Positions 19,948-28,587 of a stretch of DNA of 56,155 nt are shown in pieces. The stretch is from Pseudomonadota bacterium. Its GTDB lineage: Bacteria > Myxococcota_A > UBA796 > UBA9615. Numbering within the stretch: the stretch's first letter is position 1; each line of letters begins with the position of its first letter. The DNA lies in assembly GCA_024229515.1 (NCBI GenBank), contig JAAESI010000125.1:1-56155 (forward strand), given 5' to 3'. The notes beneath the pieces were generated by a model. The model saw only the letters and a list, made by a program, of their open reading frames with translations. It made no database searches and was not told the DNA's origin. The position numbers and the translations under genes were made by a program.

Positions 19948-21309
19948 TTACCTCAACGAGCTAACGAACACGAACTCGACCCGGCGGTTCTCAGCCGGAT
20001 CCGAACCCACTGGACGCGACTCGCCGTAGCCCTCGGCGCTCAGTCGATCCCGGACGACTCCGTGCCCGACCAGTGCGTCCACCACCGCCTCGGCGCGGCG
20101 TCGGCTCAAGTCGTCGTTGTAGGTCGCAGACCCCGAGGCGTCGCAGTGGCCTGCCACCTGGACGGCGCCGGTCGAGCCGTGACGCTGCAGCCAGCCGGCG
20201 ACCTGCGACAGCAGCTCGCGGCCGTCCTCGGTCAACCGGGCCGAATCGAAGACGAACAGCACGTGCGAGTCGATGCGCGCCGAGCGGCCGACCAGGCGGA
20301 GACCCCAGGCGGAGTCCGACTCGCCGGGGACCGGAGGCTGCGACCCTGGATCCTCCAGCGCCGCGCGCTCGTCGGGATCGAAGTCACCAGTGTCGGCGAC
20401 GACCTGCTTGCGCCGCGGGTCGAGGCGGACGCGCACGCCCGCGAAGATCCGGCTCTGGGGCGTGCCCACGCCCTGGCCGAAGCCCACGGCGAGGCCACCG
20501 ACGACGTCCACGCGGCGACGCAGATCCGGCGTCAGGCGGGCCCAGGAGACCCACTCGCCGGAGCGCGCGTTGTCACCCTGGCCCAGCGCGACCGCGAACT
20601 CCGTCCCGATCGCGAGCTGATCCGAGGGCTGCCAGCGGCCGCCCACCGCGGCGGTGAACTCGCCCCCGCTCTCCAGGTTCAGGAGCTGGGTCTTGGGACG
20701 CACCCGCCAGCCCGCTTCGAGGCCGACGCTGAACCGCAGCCACCGGTGCTTCTCCAGGAAGACCAGCCGCTTCTCCAGGTGCACCTGGGGCTCGATCGTC
20801 GGACCCGACTCACCCAGGAGCGCGTCCTCGCGGCCCGTTGGCACGCTGATCGGGCTCGACAGGGCCAGCCCCAACCACTGCTTGTCCGGGTCGAGGATCA
20901 TGCCGTGGGGCACGATCCGGAAGTCCCCTGCCCCACCGACCGCCAACGCCTCGCCGGTCAGCGGATCGGCGCCCGACTGGTACATCGTCACGGGCAGCCC
21001 GACGGCCAACCGGAAGCGGCGGCCGAGGTTGAACCCGGCGCCCAGGTAGCCGCCGACGCGGCCCTTCACGACCGGATCGGTCAGCTCGCCGTCGCGGGTC
21101 AGCACCACGGGCCGGCCGGAGCCGTGCACCCACAAGGTCCCGTCCACCTCCCAGGCCTCCCCGGGGGCGACGCCCTCGAGGAAGACCCCACCGGCGCGCG
21201 CGGTGGCGGGCCGGAAGCGCTCCGTGTCGACGGCCGTCTCCTGCGCCTGGGCGCCCGAAGTCACCAGCCAGCCGATGATGAGGAACGCGATCGAGACAAG
21301 CTCCTTCAT
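19948..21309 (-). CDS. OmpA-family outer-membrane protein
   Basis: 453 residues from the ATG at 21307-21309. The Shine-Dalgarno AGGAGG lies at 21317-21322, and the start overlaps the previous gene by four bases (ATGA). A signal peptide (IAFLIIGWLVTSGAQA) precedes a long beta-barrel-like region of about 310 residues and a C-terminal OmpA peptidoglycan-binding domain: VLFVFDSARLTEDGRELL, GHCDASGSATYNDDLSRRRA and RLSAEGYGESRP. In this family the Asp and Arg contact diaminopimelate. It likely tethers the outer membrane to peptidoglycan. Translational coupling suggests a shared role with the MopE-like protein upstream. Confidence 0.88.
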   Translation of the reverse strand: MKELVSIAFLIIGWLVTSGAQAQETAVDTERFRPATARAGGVFLEGVAPGEAWEVDGTLWVHGSGRPVVLTRDGELTDPVVKGRVGGYLGAGFNLGRRFRLAVGLPVTMYQSGADPLTGEALAVGGAGDFRIVPHGMILDPDKQWLGLALSSPISVPTGREDALLGESGPTIEPQVHLEKRLVFLEKHRWLRFSVGLEAGWRVRPKTQLLNLESGGEFTAAVGGRWQPSDQLAIGTEFAVALGQGDNARSGEWVSWARLTPDLRRRVDVVGGLAVGFGQGVGTPQSRIFAGVRVRLDPRRKQVVADTGDFDPDERAALEDPGSQPPVPGESDSAWGLRLVGRSARIDSHVLFVFDSARLTEDGRELLSQVAGWLQRHGSTGAVQVAGHCDASGSATYNDDLSRRRAEAVVDALVGHGVVRDRLSAEGYGESRPVGSDPAENRRVEFVFVSSLR

Positions 21310-22535
21310 CGTTGCCTCCTGCATCGGCGGATCGCGGCCGCCACCATCAGCGCCAACAGCACGGACGCGCCCGCGGGGGGCCGATCTGCGGCCGAGCAGG
21401 CGCAGCCGCCGCCGGCGATCCCGAAGTCCGGGGGCCAACCCGGGGGCGTGCCGCTGGTGCCGTCGTCGTCCGAGCCCGAGGTGTCGTCGTCGTCCGAGCC
21501 CGAGGTGTCGTCGTCGTCCGAGCCCGAGGTGTCGTCGTCGTCCGAGCCCGAGGTGTCGTCGTCGTCCGAGCCCGAGGTGTCGTCGTCGTCCGAGCCCGAG
21601 GTGTCGTCGTCGTCGTCCCCGGTGGGCACCTCGTCGCAGCCTTCGCCGGGGAACACCGAGGAGTCGCCGTCGTCGCAGTCGCCCTCGCAGATCGTGAAGC
21701 CGTCGCCGTCGCTGTCGGCGCTCTCGTCGACGAGCCCGTCGCAGTCGTCATCGACGTCGTTGCACTGCTCGTCGGCGCCGAAGTAGACGTCGGCGTCGGT
21801 GTCGTCGCAGTCCCCCGCACAGGGAGTGAAGCCGTCGCCGTCGGCGTCGTCGACCACGCCGTCGCAGTCCAGGTCGGTGCCACCGCAGAGGTCCCCGGGG
21901 AAGACCGAGGGGTCGTCGTCGTCGCAGTCGCCTTCGCTCTCGGGCACGCCGTCCCCGTCGTTGTCCACCGAGCCGAGCTCCGCGATCGCGACCTCGTCGA
22001 TCCCGAAGCCGTCTTCGGCCAGCAGCGAGCTGAAGGTCACCTCGTCCACGAACGTGCTGAACCAGATCCCGCGGAACACACCGCCCGGGAGCGGCACCTC
22101 GGGGGTGAGGAGCTCGAAGCTCTCGACCAGCGCACCGTCGCGCCAGCCGTCCACCAACAGCGAGCCCTCCACGTCCACCAGCCGCAGCGAGATCACCTGC
22201 TGAGGCTCCTCGAACACGAGGGTCAGGCTCGACTGGTCCAGCGGGTCGAAGCCGGCCACGGCGAGGCGGGTGCCGATGCCGTCGGTGCCGAACGCCTGGG
22301 GGAGGATGAAGGGGCCGATGGTGCCGTCGAAAGTGAGCCCCTCCTCTTCGTACTGGAAGGTCAACTGAGTGCCCAGCCCGAGCTCCTCGAAGCCCAGCTG
22401 GAACGGCACTCCGAACGACGGCTGGGCCGCCAGCGCGTTGATGTGCTCGACCTCGTCCTCGATCACGACGGCCGCGTGCGCGGGGATCGCCAACGCGAAC
22501 GACACGACGATCAACAGCGGGATGCGAGCCTGCAC
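21306..22535 (-). CDS. MopE-like secreted protein with Asp/Thr/Ser/Gly tandem repeats and MYXO-CTERM-like tail
   Basis: 409 residues with a signal peptide (LLIVVSFALAIPAHA). An N-terminal beta-sandwich-like region of about 180 residues is followed by MopE-type calcium/metal-binding repeats (GDCDDDDPSVFPG, GDCDDTDADVYFG, GDCDDGDSSVFPG). A run of SDDDDTSG octapeptide repeats follows. The C-terminus has Gly/Cys (GGGCACSAAD), a hydrophobic helix and RRCRRQR. This tail matches the MYXO-CTERM sorting pattern, which is thought to be cut by myxosortase and displayed on the surface. It is the first gene of an operon with the OmpA protein. No ligand can be assigned. Confidence 0.75.
   Translation of the reverse strand: MQARIPLLIVVSFALAIPAHAAVVIEDEVEHINALAAQPSFGVPFQLGFEELGLGTQLTFQYEEEGLTFDGTIGPFILPQAFGTDGIGTRLAVAGFDPLDQSSLTLVFEEPQQVISLRLVDVEGSLLVDGWRDGALVESFELLTPEVPLPGGVFRGIWFSTFVDEVTFSSLLAEDGFGIDEVAIAELGSVDNDGDGVPESEGDCDDDDPSVFPGDLCGGTDLDCDGVVDDADGDGFTPCAGDCDDTDADVYFGADEQCNDVDDDCDGLVDESADSDGDGFTICEGDCDDGDSSVFPGEGCDEVPTGDDDDDTSGSDDDDTSGSDDDDTSGSDDDDTSGSDDDDTSGSDDDDTSGSDDDGTSGTPPGWPPDFGIAGGGCACSAADRPPAGASVLLALMVAAAIRRCRRQR
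21461..21604. repeat. six perfect 24-bp tandem repeats
   Basis: The unit begins CGTCGTCGTCCGAGCCC and is 24 bp. Six copies are identical at the nucleotide level and encode the acidic octapeptide SDDDDTSG on the minus strand. A diverged unit flanks them. The perfect identity points to recent expansion and probable length variation. Confidence 0.9.
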
Positions 22536-22584
22536 ACCTGCTGCATCGGCGCGGCGGGGCCCGCCTTGAGAATTCTGATTGTCC

Positions 22585-22611
22585 TAAAGGTCCTCACGAC
22601 CCTTCCGATGA
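22585..22611 (+). promoter_or_regulatory. sigma-28 (FliA) promoter of the GGDEF gene
   Basis: TAAAGGTC (22585-22592), an 11-nt spacer and TCCGATGA (22604-22611) match the FliA consensus TAAA-N15-GCCGATAA closely. It is nearly the same as the flagellin promoter in this window (TAAAGGTC-N11-GCCGATGA). The start codon follows about 30 nt after the -10, and GGGAG serves as ribosome site. Confidence 0.75.
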
Positions 22612-22642
22612 AGGCTCTGAACCATCGAACTCGGGAGATGGA

Positions 22643-23800
22643 ATGAGTTCCTATCGAAGCATGAGCGCCGCCCGCCGACGGTCCTCCGAGCCCTCGGGCG
22701 AGGCCGAGCGGAACCACATCGTCGAGCCGAAGCAGCCGCACGAGGCGCTCACCGCCGTGCTCGCCCCGCTGAGCGCGGAAGTCGGCCGCCACGCGGAGGT
22801 CGGGGACGACACCGATCGACGGTTCCGCCTTGAGCTCGAGGAGCTCATGCAGGACATGTCCACGGGCATGACCCCGCACCTCGGAGGCCGCACGGTCAAC
22901 GCCGTCCAGCCCGGGCTGAAGCAGTGGTTCGACCGCCGCGAGGCCGTCTACCAGGCCAAGCAGAACGATCTTGGGGCCGTGATCGCCTCGATGGGCAAGG
23001 CCCTCAAGGCGCTGCAGGGCGACGACGAGGACTTCATGGGAGGCCTCGACGCCAACCTGAGCCGCCTCACCCAGGCCGCGGACAGCGTGCAGGTCCGTCA
23101 CGTAAGCGCGCGGCTTCAGCAGATCCTCGAGGTCACGTCCGAGCAGGCCAAGGAGGAGCGCGACGCCCGCGACAAGCGGCTCAACCAGCTCAGCACCATG
23201 GTGCGCGGTCTCCACGAGCAGCTCGACGCGGCCAAGATCCAGCTGCAGGAAGACGCCCTCACGGGGCTGTACAACCGCGGCACGTTCGACGCCCGGCTCA
23301 ACGCCGAGATCAACAAGTGCAAGCTGACCCCGTACAAGTTCAGCCTGATCATGATCGACCTGGACCACTTCAAGGCGGTCAACGACACCCACGGTCACGT
23401 CGGTGGCGACCGCGTGCTCCAGGCCTGCGCCGAGGCGATCAAGGCGATCGTGATGAGCACCGACGACTTCTGCGCTCGCTACGGCGGCGACGAGATGGCG
23501 ATCATCGTGTCCGATTCGGACATGGAGAACGGCAACCGGGTGGCCGAGGCGGTGCGCCAGCGGATCGAGTCCCTCGAGATTCAGACCGGCACCGCGATCC
23601 ACACCCAGACCGCCAGCTTCGGCGTGTCCGAGGGCTGCGATGAGGACGACCCGGTCGACGTGCTGGAGCGGGCCGACGCCGCGCTCTACGCCGCCAAGGA
23701 GAACGGACGAAACAAGGTTTGCGTGGCTGGCTACGACGAGGCCCGCCGGGTGCGCCTGCCGAAGTGCCAGCAGCGCCGCTCCATGGGGGACAAGCGGTAG
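22643..23800 (+). CDS. GGDEF-domain protein (putative diguanylate cyclase)
   Basis: 385 residues, soluble, no membrane segments. The N-terminal 200 residues are helical with a probable coiled coil (ERDARDKRLNQLSTMVRGLHEQ) and no known sensor domain. The GGDEF domain runs from DALTGLYNRGTFDARL to the C-terminus, with MIDLDHFKAVND as the Mg-binding segment. The signature is RYGGDEM at residues 279-285, so Met replaces the fifth Phe. The inhibitory RxxD site five residues upstream is absent (STDD). Synthesis of c-di-GMP from two GTP is likely but not certain with this variant. Sigma-28 control ties it to flagellar assembly. Confidence 0.87.
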   Translation: MSSYRSMSAARRRSSEPSGEAERNHIVEPKQPHEALTAVLAPLSAEVGRHAEVGDDTDRRFRLELEELMQDMSTGMTPHLGGRTVNAVQPGLKQWFDRREAVYQAKQNDLGAVIASMGKALKALQGDDEDFMGGLDANLSRLTQAADSVQVRHVSARLQQILEVTSEQAKEERDARDKRLNQLSTMVRGLHEQLDAAKIQLQEDALTGLYNRGTFDARLNAEINKCKLTPYKFSLIMIDLDHFKAVNDTHGHVGGDRVLQACAEAIKAIVMSTDDFCARYGGDEMAIIVSDSDMENGNRVAEAVRQRIESLEIQTGTAIHTQTASFGVSEGCDEDDPVDVLERADAALYAAKENGRNKVCVAGYDEARRVRLPKCQQRRSMGDKR

Positions 23801-23850
23801 ATCAGGGATCAGGGGAAGGCACGCGGGACATGGGCCCCGCGTCGGGTCGA

Positions 23851-23871
23851 CCTGACGCCTGACGCCTGACG
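23851..23871. repeat. three 7-bp tandem repeats (CCTGACG)
   Basis: Three exact copies of CCTGACG lie in the 77-bp gap between the convergent GGDEF gene and the next minus-strand gene. No hairpin terminator with a T-tract is visible there. Confidence 0.8.
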
Positions 23872-23877
23872 CCTCCG

Positions 23878-25041
23878 CTACGAGACGTCTTCCGGCGGCA
23901 CCTTCTCCAGAAGCCGCCGCCTCCGAACCTTCGGCACCTCCTCCTCGCCCGCGGGCTCCTCTTCGACCTTCGGCTTGCTGCGACGTCGCTTGGGCGGCGG
24001 ATCGGACCAGTCGATCCCGGTGGCGAGGATGCGGATCTGGTCCTCGGGGGCGTCGTACCCCGGCGTCTTGTGCGCCAGGTCGTAGGCACTCGTCGGTCGC
24101 GGCACGACCCGCACGAGGATCGTCCCCGGATCCACGCCGAGGTGGGCGGCCAGCGCTTCGGCGACCTTCTCCCCGCGGCGGGCCGCGAGGGTGACCGGAT
24201 CGAGGTAGTGCCAGACGTCCGGCTTGCCGTCCCGGTTGTCCACGACCATCACCTCGCGCCCGTCGGGCAGACGGGTCGGCTTCGGCGCGTCCTCGTACAG
24301 ACCCTCCACCGGCACCGTCGGCTCACCCGGCGCGGGGCCGAAGGGAGCGTCGGCGGTCAATGACAGCTCGCGGGATCCGTCCGGGGGGGCATCGCCCAGC
24401 TCGGCGATGCGGGGGTGGACCTCCACCGAGATCGGCCCCTCGATGCTCCGCAGTCCGCGAAGCCACTCCGCCATCATCGCGGCCCCCTCCCCTTGCAGGG
24501 TCAGGTCCTCGGGCCCGTAGAGCTCGCGCAGCGCGAACGTCACCCGCACCGGCGCCGGCCGCTGCGCCACCGCCGCGGTGGCCCGCACTCGATCGCCCAC
24601 GTGGACCTGGTCGGCGGGAGCGCCGCTCTCGTCCAGGCCCGCCGGCAGCGGAGTGCCCGCGCCGCTGTAGGTCGCGACGGCTACGCCCTCGCCCATCCCG
24701 GCGACCGTGAGCTTGCCGATCTCCCACCACAGCGCGCTCTCGCGGTAGGCGGCGGTGCCCCGCGGCCCGGGGAGCCGGCGGTAGACCTGCAGCACGCTGC
24801 CGACCGACACGCTGGTCTCGTCCGCGAGGTCGACGACGTACGTCTCCCCATCGATCGAGACGACCGTGCCCGCGACGCCTTCATCCTCGGCCGCCGCGGA
24901 TCCCGCGAGGCCGATCGAGAGCGCCAGGACGCCCGCTGCCCACGTGTGTTTGCGACGCGCGTCCTGCGCGCCGTCCCTTCGGGACGCACCCCCTTCGGGG
25001 GTACGCGACTTCCAGGCTCCTGCCTTCCAGTTCATCGCCAT
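23878..25041 (-). CDS. Exported protein with degenerate OmpA-like domain
   Basis: 387 residues. A long basic N-terminal region (about 33 residues) precedes a hydrophobic signal (AAGVLALSIGLAGSAAA). The first mature section has an SH3-like segment (GVAGTVVSIDGETYVVDL). The later part (LTLQGEGAAMMAEWLRGLR... and ARRGEKVAEALAAHLGVDPGTI) resembles OmpA-like peptidoglycan-binding domains with altered key residues. The C-terminus is highly basic and acidic (KRRRSKPKVEEEPAGEEE). Last gene of the flaG-fliD-fliS-fliT-PilZ run, 10 nt after the preceding gene. Role unknown; envelope attachment near the motor is only a guess. Confidence 0.6.
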   Translation of the reverse strand: MAMNWKAGAWKSRTPEGGASRRDGAQDARRKHTWAAGVLALSIGLAGSAAAEDEGVAGTVVSIDGETYVVDLADETSVSVGSVLQVYRRLPGPRGTAAYRESALWWEIGKLTVAGMGEGVAVATYSGAGTPLPAGLDESGAPADQVHVGDRVRATAAVAQRPAPVRVTFALRELYGPEDLTLQGEGAAMMAEWLRGLRSIEGPISVEVHPRIAELGDAPPDGSRELSLTADAPFGPAPGEPTVPVEGLYEDAPKPTRLPDGREVMVVDNRDGKPDVWHYLDPVTLAARRGEKVAEALAAHLGVDPGTILVRVVPRPTSAYDLAHKTPGYDAPEDQIRILATGIDWSDPPPKRRRSKPKVEEEPAGEEEVPKVRRRRLLEKVPPEDVS

Positions 25042-25051
25042 GCTCAGTCCC

Positions 25052-25768
25052 TCACATCAAGAAGGTCAGTCCCACGCCCGCTCCGGCGGTGGACAGGTCG
25101 AGACCGTCGCGGCCGAAGTCGTTGGCGGACCGAGCCCACCCTTCGACGTGCAGCCAGATGTCGTCGAGGACGGCGTCCCCGATGCGGCGGTTCCTCATGT
25201 TGATCTCGGGGAACGGGAGCCGAATCTGGACACCCCCTCCCACATGCACTCCGAACTTGATCCCCTGGATCCACGCGAGCTTGCCGGCGGAGTCCGCCCA
25301 GCTCTCGCGCCAGACCACGCCGGTCAGCCCGCCCCGGAGGTACGGGACCACCGGTTGGGTGCGGAAGACGAGCACCCGCATCGAGCCCTCGAGCTCGATC
25401 GGCACCTGCGTCATCCACGTCTCCGGCGGCGTCTGCCCCGCGGGCGCGACTCCCGTGCCCTTCCGGAGCGCGAAGGACGCCCCGCCGCCGACGCCGAAGC
25501 GCTCGCCGAACAACCACGCCGCGCGAAGGCCGCCGGCGAACGGCGTGTTGGTGCCGTAGACCTGCTTCATCGCCGCGGACGGCTGGGTGAACACCTGCGC
25601 CTCGACCGACACGAGCACGGATCGATCGGGTCCCTGAACCACCGGCGCGGGCGGGGCGTCGTCCGTCAACGGCGGCAGGCCGTCGGCCGCGGGCGCGGCA
25701 GACACAACGAAGATCAGGGTCAGCGTCAGAATCCAAGACACCGACCGCGCTCGCGGCCGGCCGCTCAA
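25052..25768 (-). CDS. Outer-membrane beta-barrel-like exported protein
   Basis: About 238 residues. The start is uncertain. I prefer a TTG at 25766-25768 overlapping the PilZ stop (TTGA), because it gives a proper basic n-region (SGRPRARSVSW) before the hydrophobic core ILTLTLIFVVSAAPAADG. A GTG at 25739-25741 is the alternative. The open frame further upstream is a PilZ shadow. Mature sequence shows alternating hydrophobic beta strands (GLRAAWLFGERFGVGGGASFAL, split; GLTFLM at the end), as in small outer-membrane barrels. No family recognised. Confidence 0.55.
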   Translation of the reverse strand: MSGRPRARSVSWILTLTLIFVVSAAPAADGLPPLTDDAPPAPVVQGPDRSVLVSVEAQVFTQPSAAMKQVYGTNTPFAGGLRAAWLFGERFGVGGGASFALRKGTGVAPAGQTPPETWMTQVPIELEGSMRVLVFRTQPVVPYLRGGLTGVVWRESWADSAGKLAWIQGIKFGVHVGGGVQIRLPFPEINMRNRRIGDAVLDDIWLHVEGWARSANDFGRDGLDLSTAGAGVGLTFLM

Positions 25769-26322
25769 CGCCGCGACCGGTTGCGGAGCTGGAGCCGCTG
25801 GAGGTCCAGGAGCATGCGCACGAGGCGCTGCTGGGCGGGGCCCGGCATCTCCTCGAACTGCACGCCGAGGTCGAAACCGCCGGCGCCTCGCTGGTCGCAG
25901 CGACGCACCACGCCGGGGATGCGGAACGGCACGCTGGAGTCGACCTCGTGCACGGTGAACTCGACCTCGAGGGTGGTCCCCAGGGCGTGGTAGGTGTCCC
26001 ACGCGAAGCCGACACCGCCGGCGCTCAGATCCGCCTCGACCACCACCTTGGGGCACCAGCCGGTGGGCCCGGCGCGCTTCTCCGCGAGCTCGGCCGTCAG
26101 ATCGTCGACGGTCGCCATGAGCGCATCCACGAACGCCCGACCGGCGCCGCTGAGCTCCTTGCGGAACCGGGACGCGGCCGAGTGCAGCTCGGTGAATCGG
26201 TCGATGGCGTCACTCTTGCCCGAGGCGTGCCGGGGGTCGGCGGCACGCATGCGCATCTCCAGCGTCACGTCCACGCGGTAGTGGCGGCGCTGGTTGTCGT
26301 TCGTCTTGGCAGCGTGGCTCAT
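25765..26322 (-). CDS. PilZ-domain protein, YcgR-like, in flagellar operon
   Basis: 185 residues from the ATG at 26320-26322 (MSHAAKTNDNQRRHYRVD), preceded by AGGAG at a 7-nt spacing. The frame upstream is not conserved-looking. The RRHYRV segment matches the PilZ RxxxR loop and EADLSAGGVGF matches DxSxxG, so c-di-GMP binding is expected. A helical insertion of about 70 residues (RFTELHSAASRFRKELSG...) separates the two motifs, an unusual spacing. Downstream of fliT, it is a good candidate for a flagellar brake or motor effector like YcgR. That role is inferred from position. Confidence 0.75.
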   Translation of the reverse strand: MSHAAKTNDNQRRHYRVDVTLEMRMRAADPRHASGKSDAIDRFTELHSAASRFRKELSGAGRAFVDALMATVDDLTAELAEKRAGPTGWCPKVVVEADLSAGGVGFAWDTYHALGTTLEVEFTVHEVDSSVPFRIPGVVRRCDQRGAGGFDLGVQFEEMPGPAQQRLVRMLLDLQRLQLRNRSRR

Positions 26323-26392
26323 GAGCGGCTCCTGGTCACGGGCGCGCAGAGCGCCCACCCCAGTACCAAGCAGCAAGCGTGCCAGCTCATAC

Positions 26393-26764
26393 TCAGAGCG
26401 CCTTCTCCAGGTAGGCCGGCCCCATACGCTGGTGATCACCGGCGTCGGCGTAGCCTCGGAGGGTGGTCCGTCCACGGTCCAAACCGCGGAGACGTCCTTC
26501 GATCTCGGCCTGGTGGCGATCCATCACCGCTTCGAACCTGGCCTTGCTCTGGTTGAGTCGTTCGGTCAGGCGCCGGCCCTCGTCCGATCCCAGCGCTTCG
26601 CGCAGGACAGTGACGTCAAACTGGCGCACCTGGGTGTCGAAAACCTGACACTTGTCCAAGAAGTCGGGGCCCGGAGCTTCGCCAGCGTCCAGCTGCGGCA
26701 CCACGTCGCCGAGGCAGTCGGCGTAGCGGCGGAGCCACTGGTAGACGGCCTGGCGGTCGGTCAC
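26393..26764 (-). CDS. fliT: FliT-like flagellar export chaperone
   Basis: 123 residues from a GTG (26762-26764) that shares one base with the fliS stop (TAGTG). The all-helical small protein (VTDRQAVYQWLRRYADCL..., RLTERLNQSKARFEAVMDRH) ends in a segment (RTTLRGYAD) similar to FliT proteins. FliT binds the filament cap FliD before export. The family is weakly conserved, so the call leans on size, helicity and position right after fliS. Confidence 0.65.
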   Translation of the reverse strand: MTDRQAVYQWLRRYADCLGDVVPQLDAGEAPGPDFLDKCQVFDTQVRQFDVTVLREALGSDEGRRLTERLNQSKARFEAVMDRHQAEIEGRLRGLDRGRTTLRGYADAGDHQRMGPAYLEKAL

Positions 26765-27189
26765 TACTTGCTCTCGTCCGACTCTTCGTTGGCGGCGGCA
26801 ATGGCGGCCTCGACGCCGCCGGCCTCGCGCACCATCTGGACCGCGGTCTCCCACGTCTCCTTGACGTGGCGGAGGATGCGGAGCGCGTCGGGGATGCCCG
26901 AGTCGTCGCCCGAGATGCCGTCGGCGAGGCGCCGGGAGATGAAGTTGTAGAGGCGGAGCATGTTGAAGGCCATCTCCCCGCCGTAGTCGAGGTTCAGGCT
27001 GGAGCTGAGCTCCGTGACGATCCGCAGGGACTTGTTCAGCGCCTTCTTGCGCTTGGCCGAGTCCTGCTCGAGGACCGCGCTGTCCGCGCTGCGGACGGCT
27101 TCCCGGATGAGCATCAGGAGGGTGTCCTCGGGCGAGGCCTGCTTGACCGTCGCGCGGGTGTACGCCTTGAGCTGGAGGCTGGCTGCCAT
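26764..27189 (-). CDS. fliS: Flagellin export chaperone FliS
   Basis: 141 residues, helical. The N-terminal LQLKAYTRATVKQASPEDTLLMLI matches the FliS signature (Y-x-x-x...SPxxLIxMLYDGA), and the mid segment FNMLRLYNFISRRLADG matches the conserved L..Y.Y..RLL region. It binds flagellin C-termini in the cytoplasm to prevent premature polymerisation. 70 nt after fliD and overlapping fliT. Confidence 0.9.
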   Translation of the reverse strand: MAASLQLKAYTRATVKQASPEDTLLMLIREAVRSADSAVLEQDSAKRKKALNKSLRIVTELSSSLNLDYGGEMAFNMLRLYNFISRRLADGISGDDSGIPDALRILRHVKETWETAVQMVREAGGVEAAIAAANEESDESK

Positions 27190-27259
27190 TGTTCGAATCT
27201 CCCTGGAACTACGCCGTGCTCTTTCTTTATCGGCGTTCAGCGCGAAGCTTTAGGAGGAA

Positions 27260-28585
27260 TTAGCTGCTGGTCAGCGAAGCGATCTGCGCGGCGAGGAAAT
27301 CGCCGGTCGCCTGGTACTTCGCCATGATCTTCTCCATCGCCGTGAACTGCTGACGGAGGCGCGCTTCCATCTTGTCGAGCCGGTACTGGCTGTCGAGGAT
27401 GGAGTCGTTGAGCGAATCGATCTGGCTGTCGATGCTGGTGAGCCGCGGCGACAGAATCCCCGTCGCGGGATCGATGACGTTGTCGACCGCCTTGTAGAGC
27501 TCGTCGAACAGACCGCCGTCGGTCAGCACGTCCATCACGTCGTCGAAGTCACTGCCCACCGCGGAGGTGAAGTCCGCGGTGTCGAAGTTCAGCGTGCCGT
27601 CCTGGGACGTGCCCAGGCCGAGGGTGTTGAGGCCCGCGATGTTGCCGCTGCCGAAGCCCGACGACATCACCTGCTGCACCCGTCGCTGGACGGTGCGGAT
27701 CGTCTGGTCGCCCTGGATGGACGGATCGGCGTCGATGCCGATGTTCTTGCCGAAGAACTCGTTGAGCTTGTTGTAGGCGTCCACGACGCCCTGGACGTTC
27801 GTCGCCATCGCGCCCGCGTCCGACGACACGGAGATCTTGGCGGTGCCGGAGGTCGCGCTTTTGATGTCCAGCGTGATGCCGGGGATGATGTCGGCGGCCT
27901 GATTCGACGGGGTGTAGACCGTCTGGCCGTCGACCAACAGCTGCGCGTCGCGCGCGTTCTGCTGCGTGTACATCTTGAGCTTCGTGCCCGGGCCGCCCTG
28001 GTAGCTGAACGACGTCGTGAACTGGTTCTGCGCGCCGGTCTCCTGGCCCTGCAGCATCAACTTGAAGGGGCTCCCGCCCACGCCTGTGTCCAGGACGTAG
28101 GCGCTGACGCCGTCCACGTTGTCGTTGATGTAGTCGGAGATCCCCTGGATCGTGCGGGTGCCGTTGGCATCCTGCATCGGCACATTGATCGTGCCGCTGG
28201 CCGTGTTGATCTTCATCGTGCCGCGCCGCAGCTGCTGCGTCGGCGAGCTGAAGCCCTGGCTCCGGCGGATCGTCGCGTCGGCCTGGTAGTAGGCGCGCAC
28301 GTCGTAGGTGCCGGGCAGCGCCTCACCGGTGGCGGTGGCGCCGAGCTGGTCTTCCTGGCTGCTGGTGACTCCGTAGGCGGGGAGCTCGTTGGAGCCGTTC
28401 ACCATGTCCAGAGCGGCCTTGAAGTCGCTCAGGAGGGTGTTCATCTCCTGCAGCTTGGACTTGCGCGTCTCCAGGGTGGAGATGCGGCCCTGGAACCCAC
28501 GAATGGGTCCCCGGGCTGCGTCCATGAGTTGCGACACGATTGAGTTCGTGTCGATTCCACTGATGAGTCCGCCGACGGTAGGCAT
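27260..28585 (-). CDS. fliD: Flagellar filament cap protein FliD (HAP2)
   Basis: 441 residues. The N-terminal GGLISGIDTNSIVSQLMDAAR is the FliD/HAP2 signature, and the C-terminal coiled coil (LDKMEARLRQQFTAMEKIMAKY, split) is typical. The central region carries the variable D2-D3 head. It caps the filament tip and helps flagellin fold. It starts 2 nt after the flaG stop. Confidence 0.93.
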   Translation of the reverse strand: MPTVGGLISGIDTNSIVSQLMDAARGPIRGFQGRISTLETRKSKLQEMNTLLSDFKAALDMVNGSNELPAYGVTSSQEDQLGATATGEALPGTYDVRAYYQADATIRRSQGFSSPTQQLRRGTMKINTASGTINVPMQDANGTRTIQGISDYINDNVDGVSAYVLDTGVGGSPFKLMLQGQETGAQNQFTTSFSYQGGPGTKLKMYTQQNARDAQLLVDGQTVYTPSNQAADIIPGITLDIKSATSGTAKISVSSDAGAMATNVQGVVDAYNKLNEFFGKNIGIDADPSIQGDQTIRTVQRRVQQVMSSGFGSGNIAGLNTLGLGTSQDGTLNFDTADFTSAVGSDFDDVMDVLTDGGLFDELYKAVDNVIDPATGILSPRLTSIDSQIDSLNDSILDSQYRLDKMEARLRQQFTAMEKIMAKYQATGDFLAAQIASLTSS

Positions 28586-28587
28586 GA

